From: an uncultured bacterium | Lineage (GTDB): Bacteria; Verrucomicrobiota; Kiritimatiellia; RFP12; UBA1067 | Assembly: GCA_902779075.1 (NCBI GenBank) | Contig: CACZAK010000016.1 | Coordinates: 1 to 53,555, forward strand | Direction of reading: 5' to 3' | DNA: 53,555 nucleotides | Part shown: positions 1-8,113 of the stretch, in pieces | Position numbering within the stretch: position 1 is the first letter of the stretch | Layout of the letters: each line of letters starts with the position of its first letter | The notes under the pieces: model-generated | The model's input: the letters and a program-made list of their open reading frames with translations, nothing else | Database searches by the model: none | What the model was told of the DNA's origin: nothing | Position numbers and translations under genes: made by a program

Positions 1-29
1 GCGCCCGCGAAACGCAGACTAAGGGACCC

Positions 30-48
30 GGAGTGAAGCCTCCGCCAC
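30..48. repeat. short dispersed repeat next to truncated gene
   Basis: The segment GGAGTGAAGCCTCCGCCAC recurs as GGAGTAGAAGCCTCCACCAC at 41229-41248, in the intergenic repeat cluster beside tRNA-Leu. It contains a small GGAG/CTCC inverted repeat. Here it lies just beyond the premature end of the glycoside hydrolase gene, so it may mark the point where that gene was broken. Seen in sequence; its role is inferred. Confidence 0.4.
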
Positions 49-56
49 GGCCGCGG

Positions 57-806
57 CTATGGCCTCACGGGGGGCTCGTAAAAAATCGGGGTAAGCGTGT
101 TCAAGTAGAGCCGCCAAAGGGACTCTTCGTTGTTCGTTTCGACAACTGCGACGACCGGGTCTTCGAGGTAGCTCATGCCGGTGTAGGGATTCACGTGCGA
201 GAGCAGCTCCTTCGCGTACTCCTTCTGCAACGCGATGAGCGGCGGATAGAACTGGTTGAGGCCCTTGTTCCTGTCGCTTGACGGGGACGGTATGCCGTCC
301 GCCGCGCCGAGATGGCGTGCGACGTGGAGATTGATGTTCACGTAGATGCCGCGCTTCTTGAACTCCGCTATCAGGTAATCGAGGCGTTCGCGCTGCGCGG
401 GGTCGAACTTGCGCCGCGTCGCCCCGCTGTGGTCCATGATGCCCTTTTGCTCCGTGAGCATGGCGTTGCCCTTGAGGTACGTGCCGTCGAAGTAGTGGAG
501 GCGCACGCAGTTGATTCCGAAGCGCGCGAGGCGCGCGGCAAGGCGCTCCGCCTCCTCGTGCGTGGGAAAGTTCGCCGGGCCGGTGAGGTTCGTCGCGTGG
601 AACTTGACACGTCCCTTGTCGTTGACGAAGTGTCCGTTCTCCACGCGGATGCGCCCGTCCTTCCCGGCGGGGGCCGAGAGCAGGTGACTCATGTTCACCA
701 CGTTGTTGGGGGAATCATACGACGGCACGAACGGGAACATCCCGTCGTCCGACGCAGTGCAAATCACCGCCGCCAGGGCGGCCGCCAGCGTAATCTTCGT
801 TTTCAT
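57..806 (-). pseudogene. glycoside hydrolase (GH5/cellulase-like), C-terminally truncated
   Basis: A 249-residue product with a signal-peptide-like N-terminus (MKTKITLAAALAAVICTA) and a (beta/alpha)8-barrel beginning: an FHATNLTG strand near residue 69, GINCVRLHYFD near 97, and VVAVVETNNEES near 220. ETNNE matches the acid/base Glu region of clan GH-A enzymes. The frame ends about 20 residues later, so the second half of the barrel with the nucleophile Glu is missing. Family members are usually several hundred residues longer. It lies 11 bases behind the M42 peptidase on the same strand, with an AGGAG ribosome-binding site. The tail from about residue 228 looks unrelated, and the stop falls next to a dispersed repeat. 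Probably a broken, inactive gene; exact GH family uncertain. Confidence 0.7.
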
Positions 807-817
807 GGTGTGTGCTC

Positions 818-1900
818 CTAAGGCTGTTCAGGAAGAAGTCCAAAAGAATCATCGAGGCCAAGGACCGCCGCCGTGACAAGGTCGGTCACGCTGTCGACGT
901 CCTTCAGGTCGATCACCTCCACCGGAGAGTGCATATACCTCAGCGGAATCGCGATCTGCGCGACGGCCGCGCCGCCGTGCTCCAACTTCAGAGACCATCC
1001 GTTGTTGCCGGTGCCCTTCGGGACGCCGTGGATCTGCATGGGGATGTCCTTCGCCTGGGCCGTGGCGATAAAGAGATCCCGCAGTCCCCCGTGGTAGATC
1101 GGCCCGACGGACAGCGCGCCGCCTGCGCCCAAGCGGACGTCGCCCACAACCTTCTTGTCGTCGCCGTCCATGTCGGTTGCGAACGTCACGTCGCAGCAGA
1201 TGCCGATGTCGGGATGGACGGAATAGCTCGCCACGCGGCCACCCACGAGGCCGATCTCCTCGCAGACGCTGGAGACGTAGTGTACGTTCACCTTGGGCGG
1301 CTCTGCCGCCGTCGCGAGGCGGATGAACGCGCGGCACATCGCGAACGTGCCGCAGCGGTTGTCGAACCCGCGTCCCGAGACGCGCGTCCCGGCGAGCTTG
1401 CGCCATCCGGTGTCGGCCACGGCGGAATCCCCCACCGACACCAGCTGGCACGCCTCCTCGTACGACGACGCGCCGATGTCGCACGGCATGGCCTTCAGAT
1501 CGTCCGCCGCGACGTTCTTCTTCTCCTCCGGCTTCATCAGATGCGGGGGGCGCGTGCCGATCACGCCGTTGACCACGCCGTTCTTCGTGAGGATTCGGAT
1601 GCGCTCCGCCGCAGAGAGCGGCACCACCAGTCCGCCGATCGGCCGGAGATAGACGAATCCCTTGGAGTCGATGTACTCGACCATGTAGCCGATTTCGTCC
1701 CCGTGGCCCTCGAGCATGACCGTCCGCTTCGCCCCGACGTCGTAGACGGCATGGAGGTTCCCATGCACGTCGATCGTAGGCTGTATGCCGGTCTTCTCCT
1801 TGATCCAGCGTCCGAGCAGCAGCGCGCCCGCAGCCTCGGACCCCGTCGGGGTCGGCGTATCCACCAGTTTTCTCAAAAACTCGATATCAGATTCTTCCAT
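818..1900 (-). CDS. M42-family metallo-aminopeptidase
   Basis: A 360-residue enzyme of the M42 glutamyl aminopeptidase/deblocking aminopeptidase family: a cytosolic dinuclear-metal peptidase that trims N-terminal residues from peptides. Visible motifs are GHGDEIG near residue 66 (first metal His and the Asp), GRGFDNRCG near 176 (bridging Asp), CEEIGLVGG near 213 (the Glu pair acting as base and ligand), and RYMHSPVE near 322 (last metal His). Length is normal. A TTGCGC-17-TACAAT promoter and an AGAAAGG site precede the start. The truncated hydrolase follows 11 bases downstream, probably co-transcribed. Substrate range cannot be read from sequence. Confidence 0.9.
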   Translation of the reverse strand: MEESDIEFLRKLVDTPTPTGSEAAGALLLGRWIKEKTGIQPTIDVHGNLHAVYDVGAKRTVMLEGHGDEIGYMVEYIDSKGFVYLRPIGGLVVPLSAAERIRILTKNGVVNGVIGTRPPHLMKPEEKKNVAADDLKAMPCDIGASSYEEACQLVSVGDSAVADTGWRKLAGTRVSGRGFDNRCGTFAMCRAFIRLATAAEPPKVNVHYVSSVCEEIGLVGGRVASYSVHPDIGICCDVTFATDMDGDDKKVVGDVRLGAGGALSVGPIYHGGLRDLFIATAQAKDIPMQIHGVPKGTGNNGWSLKLEHGGAAVAQIAIPLRYMHSPVEVIDLKDVDSVTDLVTAAVLGLDDSFGLLPEQP

Positions 1901-1942
1901 TTTTCTTAAACCTTTCTCGTTCCCTCACCGGAACGCCCCGAC

Positions 1943-1971
1943 ATTGTACCAAACTACCGTTCGCGGCGCAA
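1943..1971 (-). promoter_or_regulatory. promoter of the M42 peptidase gene
   Basis: On the minus strand TTGCGC (1966-1971), a 17-base spacer and TACAAT (1943-1948), with TTGG before the -10 box. It diverges from the rnfA promoter about 25 bases away and leaves roughly 35 bases of leader before the start at 1900. Confidence 0.6.
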
Positions 1972-1994
1972 CCGCCGGAACCGCTTTTATCGGC

Positions 1995-2023
1995 TTGCGG
2001 GGGCGGAACAGGCGTGGTATAAT
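1995..2023 (+). promoter_or_regulatory. promoter of the rnf operon, near-leaderless
   Basis: TTGCGG (1995-2000), 17 bases, then a perfect TATAAT (2018-2023) preceded by TGG (extended -10). Only 10 bases separate the -10 box from the rnfA ATG at 2034, so transcription would start about four bases before the codon. There is no room for a Shine-Dalgarno site. The placement also fixes the rnfA start at 2034 and argues against longer upstream starts. Confidence 0.65.
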
Positions 2024-2033
2024 GTGCGGCGTC

Positions 2034-2618
2034 ATGCGATACCTTATCATCATCGTCGGCGCGGTTCTGGTGAACAACTTCGTTCTCAACCGCTTTTTGG
2101 GATGTTGCCCGTTCCTGGGCGTGTCGAAGAAGACGGAGACGGCCCTCGGCATGTCCGGGGCGGTCGTGTTCGTCATGACGGTCGCCTCGGCCGTCACGTG
2201 GTGTCTCGACCACTGGCTTCTCGACCCGCGCGGTCTCGGCTACATCCACACGCTCGCGTTCATCCTCGTGATCGCGTCGCTTGTGCAGTTCATCGACATC
2301 GCGATGAAGCGCTTCGTGCCGCCGCTCCACGCCGCACTCGGCATCTTCCTGCCGCTCATCACCACGAACTGCGCGGTGCTGGGCGTCGCGGAGCTGAACT
2401 GCAAGAACGGGACGCCCTTCCTCGAGTCGGTGCTCTTCTCCTTCGCGGCCGCACTCGGCTTCGGCTTCGCGCTCGTCATCTTCTCCGGACTCCGCGAGAA
2501 GCTCGCGTGGGCGGACCCGCCCCGCTGCTTCCGCGGCATCGCCGTGGCGCTTGTCACGGCCGGTCTCCTCTCCCTCGCCTTCATGGGCTTCAACGGCCTC
2601 GTCAAACTCCCCTACTAA
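2034..2618 (+). CDS. rnfA: Rnf complex subunit A (membrane)
   Basis: A 194-residue integral membrane subunit of the Rnf complex, which couples ferredoxin:NAD+ electron transfer to Na+ or H+ translocation across the inner membrane. Family signatures are near the N-terminus ([20 protein letters not shown]), in [18 protein letters not shown] near residue 110, and the ending [13 protein letters not shown]. It matches RnfA more closely than the paralogue RnfE. About six hydrophobic helices. First gene of an A-B-C-(insert)-D-G cluster, 9 bases before rnfB. Start chosen from family length (193 residues) and the promoter only 10 bases upstream. Confidence 0.95.
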   Translation: MRYLIIIVGAVLVNNFVLNRFLGCCPFLGVSKKTETALGMSGAVVFVMTVASAVTWCLDHWLLDPRGLGYIHTLAFILVIASLVQFIDIAMKRFVPPLHAALGIFLPLITTNCAVLGVAELNCKNGTPFLESVLFSFAAALGFGFALVIFSGLREKLAWADPPRCFRGIAVALVTAGLLSLAFMGFNGLVKLPY

Positions 2619-2627
2619 CACGCAGCC

Positions 2628-3446
2628 ATGACAGCAATCATCACAGCCATCCTCGTCATCGCCGGCATCGGCGCCCTCGCGGCGCTCGCGCTGGCGATTG
2701 CGGACAAATACCTCGCCGTGCAGGAAGATCCCCGCATCGGCCTCGCCACGGCCGCCCTCCCCGGCGCGAACTGCGGCGGCTGCGGCTTCGCCGGCTGCGC
2801 CGACTACGCGCGCGCCCTCGTGGCCGGCACCGCCGCTCCCGGCGCATGCGCCCCCGGCGGCGACGCCGTGAACGCGGAACTCGCCAAGATCCTCGGCGTC
2901 GCGGCAACCGCCACCGAAAAGCGCGTCGCGCTCGTCAAGTGCTGCGGCACACGCTCGGAGGCGATCCGCGTAGGCGACTACAACGGCATCTGCGACTGCT
3001 CGGCCGCCGCCGCCACGGCGGGCGGCGACAAGGGCTGCCGCTTCGGCTGCCTCGGCTACGGCGCGTGCGCGAACGTGTGCCCGAAACACGCGATCTCGAT
3101 TTCCGACGGCCTCGCGGTCGTGGACAAGCGTCTCTGCATCGGCTGCGGCAAGTGCGTGAGCGTGTGCCCGCGCAAGCTCATCGAGCTCGTCCCCGCATCC
3201 GCCACCATCCACGTCCTCTGCAACAACCCCGTCCGCGGCCCCGAGGTCACGAAGGTCTGCGGCGTCGGCTGCATCGGCTGCCACCTCTGCGAGAAGAACG
3301 CGGGCGGCAAGGAGGCCAACCACTTCACGTTCAACGGCTTCCTCGCGAAGGTCAACTACGAGAACCCGCCGACGGACGCGACGCTCGCGGACAAGTGTCC
3401 GCGCAAGTGCATCCGCGAAGACGCTCACTTCGAAACGGGGAACTAA
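2628..3446 (+). CDS. rnfB: Rnf complex iron-sulfur subunit B
   Basis: 272 residues. An N-terminal membrane helix (residues 1-27) anchors a cytoplasmic electron-entry subunit that takes electrons from ferredoxin. A first 4Fe-4S domain has CGGCGFAGC near residue 49 with a further Cys near 74. Ferredoxin-type repeats follow: CLGYGACANVCP near 141 and CIGCGKCVSVCP near 172, then VGCIGCHLCEKN near 213 and KCPRKC near 259. The extra C-terminal cysteines match longer RnfB forms. It starts without a Shine-Dalgarno site (cagccATG) and is 3 bases from rnfC. Confidence 0.95.
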   Translation: MTAIITAILVIAGIGALAALALAIADKYLAVQEDPRIGLATAALPGANCGGCGFAGCADYARALVAGTAAPGACAPGGDAVNAELAKILGVAATATEKRVALVKCCGTRSEAIRVGDYNGICDCSAAAATAGGDKGCRFGCLGYGACANVCPKHAISISDGLAVVDKRLCIGCGKCVSVCPRKLIELVPASATIHVLCNNPVRGPEVTKVCGVGCIGCHLCEKNAGGKEANHFTFNGFLAKVNYENPPTDATLADKCPRKCIREDAHFETGN

Positions 3447-3449
3447 GCC

Positions 3450-4817
3450 ATGAAGACGGTCAACTCAGCGTTCAAGTTCCACGGCGGCGTGCACCCGCAG
3501 TACAACAAGGACCTCGCGGCCTCCAAGCCGATCGAGGCGATGCCCCTTCCCAAGCAGCTCGTCATTTCCATGAGCCAGCACCTCGGCGCGCCCGCGAAAT
3601 GCCTCGTCAAGAAAGGCGACGCCGTCGTCAAGGGACAGCTCATCGGCGAGCGCAACGGCTTCATCTCCGTGCCCGTGCACGCCCCCGTCGCCGGCACGGT
3701 CGCGGCCGTCGAACAGCGGATGGGCCCCGCCGGCGGCTGGGCCGACGCGGTGATCCTCGACGTGGCCGAGGACCAGTCGGCCGCGCCGGCGTTCCTGCCG
3801 CCGCTCGACTGGAAATCCGCCAGCCGCGAGGACCTGCTCGCCCGCGTGAACGACGCCGGCATCTGCGGCATGGGCGGTGCCGGGTTCCCCTCGGCGGTCA
3901 AACTCAACCCTCCGCCCGACAAGCACTGCGAATACCTTATCCTGAACGGCGCCGAGTGCGAACCCTACCTCACGAGCGACTACCGCACGATGCTCGAGCG
4001 CGCGGACCGCATCCGCGCGGGCGTGGAGATCATGCGAAAGATCCTCAACGGACCCGCCGTGCGCATCGCCGTGGAGGCGAACAAGCCGGACGCCATCAAG
4101 GCCCTTGAAAAGGCGTTTGCCGACATTGAAGGCAACGTCGAGATCGTCGTCCTGCCGGTCCTCTACCCGCAGGGTTCCGAAAAGCACCAGATCTACGCCA
4201 CCGTCAAGCGCATCGTCCCCGAAGGCGCGCTCCCGATCGCCGTCGGGTGCGTCGTCGAGAACGTCGGCACCGTCGCCGCGATCGCGGACGCCGTGGAGAA
4301 AGGCATTCCGCTCACGGAGCGCGTCACGACCGTCTCCGGCGACGGCGTGGTCGAGCCGAAGAACGTACTTGCGCCCATCGGCACGCGCTACGCGGACCTC
4401 GTCGCCTTCTGCGGCGGCGAGAAGGACGGCGTGCGCAAGGTGATCAGCGGCGGGCCGATGATGGGCTTCAACGTGCCCCATCTCGAAATCGCCACCACGA
4501 AGACCACCTCCGGGCTTCTCTTCTTCACGTCGGCGAAGGTGTTCCAGTACACCTCGAACGCCTGCATCAACTGCGGACGCTGCGTGCGGGCGTGTCCGAT
4601 GCAGCTGAACCCCGCGTTCATCTGCTCCGCCGTGGAGTCGAACGACATCGCCGCCGCGCAGAAGATGGACGTGATGGACTGCATCGAGTGCGGAGCCTGC
4701 TCGTTCGGCTGCCCCGCCTACCGCGACATTACCCAGAACTGCCGCCGCGCCAAGGCGTCCATCCGCGCCGCCGCAGCCGCCGCCAAGGCCAAGGCCGCCG
4801 CCGCGACTGCGAAATAA
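3450..4817 (+). CDS. rnfC: Rnf complex NADH-binding subunit C
   Basis: 455 residues. A peripheral cytoplasmic subunit with an N-terminal RnfC barrel domain, an NADH/FMN-binding region (CGMGGAGFPSAVKL near residue 138 and LNGAECEPYL near 166, as in NuoF), a SLBB-like segment, and two C-terminal 4Fe-4S motifs, CINCGRCVRACP near 371 and CIECGACSFGCP near 411. It ends in an Ala/Lys-rich tail. The start (aagccATG) lacks a Shine-Dalgarno site, like rnfB and rnfD. In most operons rnfD follows at once; here a 3.3-kb block of unrelated genes intervenes. Confidence 0.95.
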   Translation: MKTVNSAFKFHGGVHPQYNKDLAASKPIEAMPLPKQLVISMSQHLGAPAKCLVKKGDAVVKGQLIGERNGFISVPVHAPVAGTVAAVEQRMGPAGGWADAVILDVAEDQSAAPAFLPPLDWKSASREDLLARVNDAGICGMGGAGFPSAVKLNPPPDKHCEYLILNGAECEPYLTSDYRTMLERADRIRAGVEIMRKILNGPAVRIAVEANKPDAIKALEKAFADIEGNVEIVVLPVLYPQGSEKHQIYATVKRIVPEGALPIAVGCVVENVGTVAAIADAVEKGIPLTERVTTVSGDGVVEPKNVLAPIGTRYADLVAFCGGEKDGVRKVISGGPMMGFNVPHLEIATTKTTSGLLFFTSAKVFQYTSNACINCGRCVRACPMQLNPAFICSAVESNDIAAAQKMDVMDCIECGACSFGCPAYRDITQNCRRAKASIRAAAAAAKAKAAAATAK

Positions 4818-4851
4818 CAAGGGCGTAAACTCGTTAATCCGCGCGCAAGCC

Positions 4852-5916
4852 ATGGCAGAGAAGAAGCACAAAGGCATGTTGGAGGTCGAACCGCAGAAGT
4901 CGTCTGCGGCGCAGTTCCTCACATACATCGCCTCCACGGGCGCGGGCGGCGAGAAGTACGAGATCCGTTACGAGGATGAAAACATCTGGATGAGCCAGAA
5001 GATGCTCGCGGCGGTGTACGGCGTGGAGATTCCCAATATCGCCTACCATCTGCGCAAACTGTTCGCTGATACCGAGTTGGATAAGGTGTCAGTTATTAAA
5101 GAAATTTTAATAACTGCCCCAGATGGCAAGCGTTACAACGTCAACCACTACAATTTGCAGGTGATCATCGCCCTTGGGTTCAAGATCGACAACGAGCGTG
5201 CCGTTCAGTTCCGCAAATGGGCTAATCAAATCGTGTCGGAATACACAATAAAAGGATGGGTACTTGACGACCAGCGGCTGAAAGACGGCACACCGCTTGG
5301 CGACAAGTATTTCGAGCACTTGCTTGCGAGAATTCGCGAGATACGGATAAGCGAGCGTAAGTTCTACCAGAAGATAACCGATTTGTACGCAACAGCAGTT
5401 GACTACGACAAAACCTCTCAGACAACACGGCATTTCTTCGCCACGGTCCAGAACCGCATGCACATCGCCGTTCACGGGCATACGGCCGCGCAGTTGATCT
5501 ACACGCGTGCAGATGCCGAAAAAGAGCACATGGGGCTGACGACGTGGGAGAACGCACCAGACGGGAAGATACAAAAAACCGATGTCGTTGTAGCGAAGAA
5601 CTATCTCAGTGAAGCAGAAGTAACGCGCCTAAACCGCATGGTCAACGCTTACATTGACTATGCGGAGGAAATGGCGGAAAAACACATTCCTCTGACAATG
5701 GAGGATTGGGCACGCGAGTTGGATCGCTTTATCGTCTTTTGGAGTCGCGGAGTGTCTGAGAAATGTGTAGAAGAGGTGACCGCCGCACTTGCCAAAGCCC
5801 ATGCCGAGGCGGAGTTCGAGAAATACCGCATTGTCCAGGATCGGCTTTTCATGAGCGACTACGACCGCTATCTCCTTGCTCTTGAAGAAGAGGTAAAAAG
5901 AAAAGAGGAAAAGTAA
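4852..5916 (+). CDS. RhuM-family protein (accessory gene inside the rnf operon)
   Basis: 354 residues resembling the RhuM/virulence-protein family: a winged-helix-like N-terminal part (IWMSQKMLAAVYGVEIPNI near residue 43, HYNLQVIIALGFKID near 99, the RAVQFRKWAN region), then a helical C-terminal domain (HFFATVQNRMHIAVHGHTAA near 195). Such proteins are common on mobile and accessory islands; their biochemical role is not settled. It sits 34 bases after rnfC on the same strand, begins with aagccATG like the rnf genes, and is followed after one base by the next gene. Base composition falls from about 5.1 kb onward, suggesting transfer. The RhuM call is from remembered family similarity. Confidence 0.75.
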   Translation: MAEKKHKGMLEVEPQKSSAAQFLTYIASTGAGGEKYEIRYEDENIWMSQKMLAAVYGVEIPNIAYHLRKLFADTELDKVSVIKEILITAPDGKRYNVNHYNLQVIIALGFKIDNERAVQFRKWANQIVSEYTIKGWVLDDQRLKDGTPLGDKYFEHLLARIREIRISERKFYQKITDLYATAVDYDKTSQTTRHFFATVQNRMHIAVHGHTAAQLIYTRADAEKEHMGLTTWENAPDGKIQKTDVVVAKNYLSEAEVTRLNRMVNAYIDYAEEMAEKHIPLTMEDWARELDRFIVFWSRGVSEKCVEEVTAALAKAHAEAEFEKYRIVQDRLFMSDYDRYLLALEEEVKRKEEK

Positions 5917-5917
5917 C

Positions 5918-7492
5918 ATGGCAAAGATGAAAACAGTTCTCGGCTTTTTTGTTGTCTTGTTGCTGGCAGGCAACGCCTTTTCCCAGTTGCGCCCAGGCTT
6001 GCGGCGTCCCAACGGGCTAGCGAGACCACTAGGAGCCGCCAGTGCCGCACAAGAAGAAGTACAAAGTGGGACACCTGGCGTAACAGCACCTTTCGTTCCT
6101 TTCGACGAGAAAGACAAGATCAAATACGAAGATGCTGTTGAACGTGCGAAGAAGAATGACTCCGAGGCGTTCTATTGGCTGGCATATTATTTTATAAATG
6201 GAGAAGGTGTTGAGAAAAATCGTGAAGCAGCTGGAAAGTTCTTGCAGAAGGCCGTGGATGCATGTAACGCAAAGGCATGTTATCTTGCAGGAGTGTATCA
6301 TGAGAACCACAATATTTGTGACAATAAGTGGAACACTGCATATTGGGGTAGTGACATCTTGTCCTGGAGTGAGAAAAGCGAGCTGCGGGATACTCTTAAT
6401 AAAGCAGGAATTACGAACGGCCATGAATGTACGTTGCCTATACCAGTTAAGATAAAACGAGACATCGTACCTGGTTTAGGCAAACGATATTGTAGTTATA
6501 CAAATGAGGTAGCAACCGGATATGTCATTGGTTTGTATTCTATAGCCATAAAGGGTGGCTTAACATATGCAACAAATGATATTGCTCGCATGCAACGGAC
6601 AATTGCCAAATGCCGAGAGCGCATCGCCGCTGAAACAGAGGCAAAAGCCAAAGGGGCCGATGCTCTCAGCCTACTCGTTGATGAAGATACAAAGAAAACT
6701 GAAGCAGCCAAGCAGAAAGAAGATGAAGAACGCAGACGGCAATACGAAAAAGAGAGAGAGTATTGGGCGACATGGCCTAATGCGATTGATGACGATACGC
6801 AATTGATTTCAGAAGTTGAAAAAAAATTCAATTGCGTGTTCCGTCCACATGCACATGGCACCCGCCCCCTTTTTACTTCACATGGAGAACTTGTATCTTC
6901 AAATAACACATGGTTAACGAATACCTGGTTCCGTGAAAACGGCAAATCTCTCATCGTCAATCTCGGCAATGGTACTTTTCAAAAAATCGATTCAGAAGGA
7001 CGTATTGTGGCTTGGGGAGTTTTGCATAATCGCACCACCGACCTAAAGGAATTCAAGTGGTATGAAGAAGAAAAAGAAAAACGTATCAAGTTATTAAGAA
7101 CCAAATGGGCGCAAGAACGAGGTATGCCCCTTGAGGAAGCAATTCAAAAGCACAAGAAATGGACTGAATCAAATCCGAGACCAGGGCTTCTAAGACCAGG
7201 GCTTCAGAGGCCAGGGGGACTTTTTCGTCCCGGACTTTCACGACCGGGACTTAACCAAGAACCAACTGGATTAGAGATTGCACGTGCGCGGCGTGAGGAA
7301 CGTCTAAAAGCTGAAGCAGAGCAACAGCGCCAAGCGGCCGAGCAAGCCAAGAAGATGCGTGAACAGGAAAGGAAAGAGCGCGAACTAGCCGCAGAGGAAC
7401 GTAGAGCTCAACTCGCACAGTTAATGAAGATTAAAGAGGAATTGCGGCGGCAACGCGAACAAAAACAACACGAACAAAACAATAATAAATAA
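5918..7492 (+). CDS. secreted Sel1-like protein with RPGL repeats and coiled-coil tail
   Basis: 524 residues, function unknown. A signal peptide (residues 1-22, LLLAGNAFS) is followed by an LRPGLRRPNG segment. Around residues 68-130 is a Sel1/TPR-like helical pair (EAFYWLAYYFINGEGVEKN, then KACYLAGVYHENHN). Residues about 420-445 hold a tight run of RPGL units (RPGLLRPGLQRPGGLFRPGL). The last 75 residues are Arg/Glu/Gln/Lys-rich and probably coiled coil. The RPGL unit occurs at both ends of the mature protein. The gene is clearly AT-richer than the flanking rnf genes, consistent with recent acquisition with the RhuM-like gene. Confidence 0.7.
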   Translation: MAKMKTVLGFFVVLLLAGNAFSQLRPGLRRPNGLARPLGAASAAQEEVQSGTPGVTAPFVPFDEKDKIKYEDAVERAKKNDSEAFYWLAYYFINGEGVEKNREAAGKFLQKAVDACNAKACYLAGVYHENHNICDNKWNTAYWGSDILSWSEKSELRDTLNKAGITNGHECTLPIPVKIKRDIVPGLGKRYCSYTNEVATGYVIGLYSIAIKGGLTYATNDIARMQRTIAKCRERIAAETEAKAKGADALSLLVDEDTKKTEAAKQKEDEERRRQYEKEREYWATWPNAIDDDTQLISEVEKKFNCVFRPHAHGTRPLFTSHGELVSSNNTWLTNTWFRENGKSLIVNLGNGTFQKIDSEGRIVAWGVLHNRTTDLKEFKWYEEEKEKRIKLLRTKWAQERGMPLEEAIQKHKKWTESNPRPGLLRPGLQRPGGLFRPGLSRPGLNQEPTGLEIARARREERLKAEAEQQRQAAEQAKKMREQERKERELAAEERRAQLAQLMKIKEELRRQREQKQHEQNNNK

Positions 7493-7500
7493 ATCAAGGA

Positions 7501-7641
7501 ATGACCAAGACGGAGATAACAGAGCGGATCGCCCAGAGCGAGGATAGCTGGACGCAGTTCCATAGCAAGGTTCTAAGCGAAACCCTCTTCCGCAACATGT
7601 GCGATTATGATACACTAAAAACGACATCAACGGAGATCTAA
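7501..7641 (+). pseudogene. short ORF, possible AlbA_2/AAA-4 domain remnant
   Basis: A 46-codon frame starts 8 bases after the preceding gene. Its first residues (MTKTEITERIAQSEDSWTQF) resemble the N-terminus of AlbA_2/AAA-4-type ATP-binding regulators, where a GEDSxxQFK motif is typical. Similarity stops after about 25 residues, so this would be only a fragment. The hicBA promoter lies inside its 3' half, so it may be a scar left when hicBA arrived. The family assignment is tentative. Confidence 0.3.
7588..7616 (+). promoter_or_regulatory. candidate hicBA promoter
   Basis: TTCCGC (7588-7593), 17 bases, TACACT (7611-7616), with TGA before the -10 box. It lies 26 bases before the hicB start and would allow the toxin-antitoxin pair to be expressed independently of the rnf operon. 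Confidence 0.45.
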
Positions 7642-7642
7642 C

Positions 7643-7879
7643 ATGAATGAGATGAATATCGTTATACACAAATGCGCTGCGCCTGAAACCGGTTATTGGG
7701 CGGAGATTCCGTCTTTACCCGGCTGTGTAAGCGAGGGCGAGACTCTGGCGGAAGTGCGGCGTAATATCGTAGATGCCGCTTTGGGGTGTCTAGGTGCGTC
7801 GTTGCGTTGGGCGGCCAAACACGCCGCTTCCCCCAATGTGCGGCGTCCCCGTGTACGGCGGAGTGTTGCCTGTGTATGA
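7643..7879 (+). CDS. hicB: HicB-family antitoxin (short form)
   Basis: 78 residues. The partial RNase-H-like HicB fold is visible: MNIVIHKCAAPETGYWAEIP, the PSLPGCVSEGETLAEVRRNI motif, then an amphipathic helix. HicB neutralises HicA and usually represses its own promoter. Here the C-terminal DNA-binding domain is absent; the tail is a short basic stretch (RRPRVRRSVACV). Start could also be the internal Met at 7652. The stop overlaps the hicA start (ATGA), so the two are translationally coupled in the less common antitoxin-first order. Confidence 0.8.
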   Translation: MNEMNIVIHKCAAPETGYWAEIPSLPGCVSEGETLAEVRRNIVDAALGCLGASLRWAAKHAASPNVRRPRVRRSVACV

Positions 7880-8082
7880 AATCACTTACGCCAAGACAAG
7901 TTGAGCGGCATCTGCGAGCTCACGGATACGTGTACGACCACACAACGGGGTCACACCGCATCTGGATAAACAGCGAGACCGGACATTCCGTACCTATTCC
8001 CGCGCATGGAAACCGACCGATGAAGCAGGGTACGCTCATTGCCATCTTTAACGCCTGCGGCATGGAGAAGCCGAGGCGATAA
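7876..8082 (+). CDS. hicA: HicA-family mRNA interferase toxin
   Basis: 68 residues with the double-stranded-RNA-binding-like HicA fold: an N-terminal helix (TPRQVERHLRAHGYVYD), the catalytic-His motif TGSHRIWIN near residue 30, then VPIPAHGNRPMKQGTL and a C-terminal helix ending MEKPRR. HicA toxins cleave mRNA. Start at 7876 (ATG overlapping the hicB TGA) gives the standard length; longer upstream starts in this frame run through hicB. It ends 31 bases before rnfD. Confidence 0.88.
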   Translation: MKSLTPRQVERHLRAHGYVYDHTTGSHRIWINSETGHSVPIPAHGNRPMKQGTLIAIFNACGMEKPRR

Positions 8083-8113
8083 CCTCCAAAGGGTAAAGCC
8101 GAAAAAGAAAGCC

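Noticed and set aside
1887..3428. Long antisense frame opposite rnfA/rnfB (513 codons)
   Set aside because: Very Arg/Ala/Asp-rich with no domain. A GC-rich shadow of the rnf genes, as are similar long frames opposite rnfC, pheS and the HzsA-like gene.
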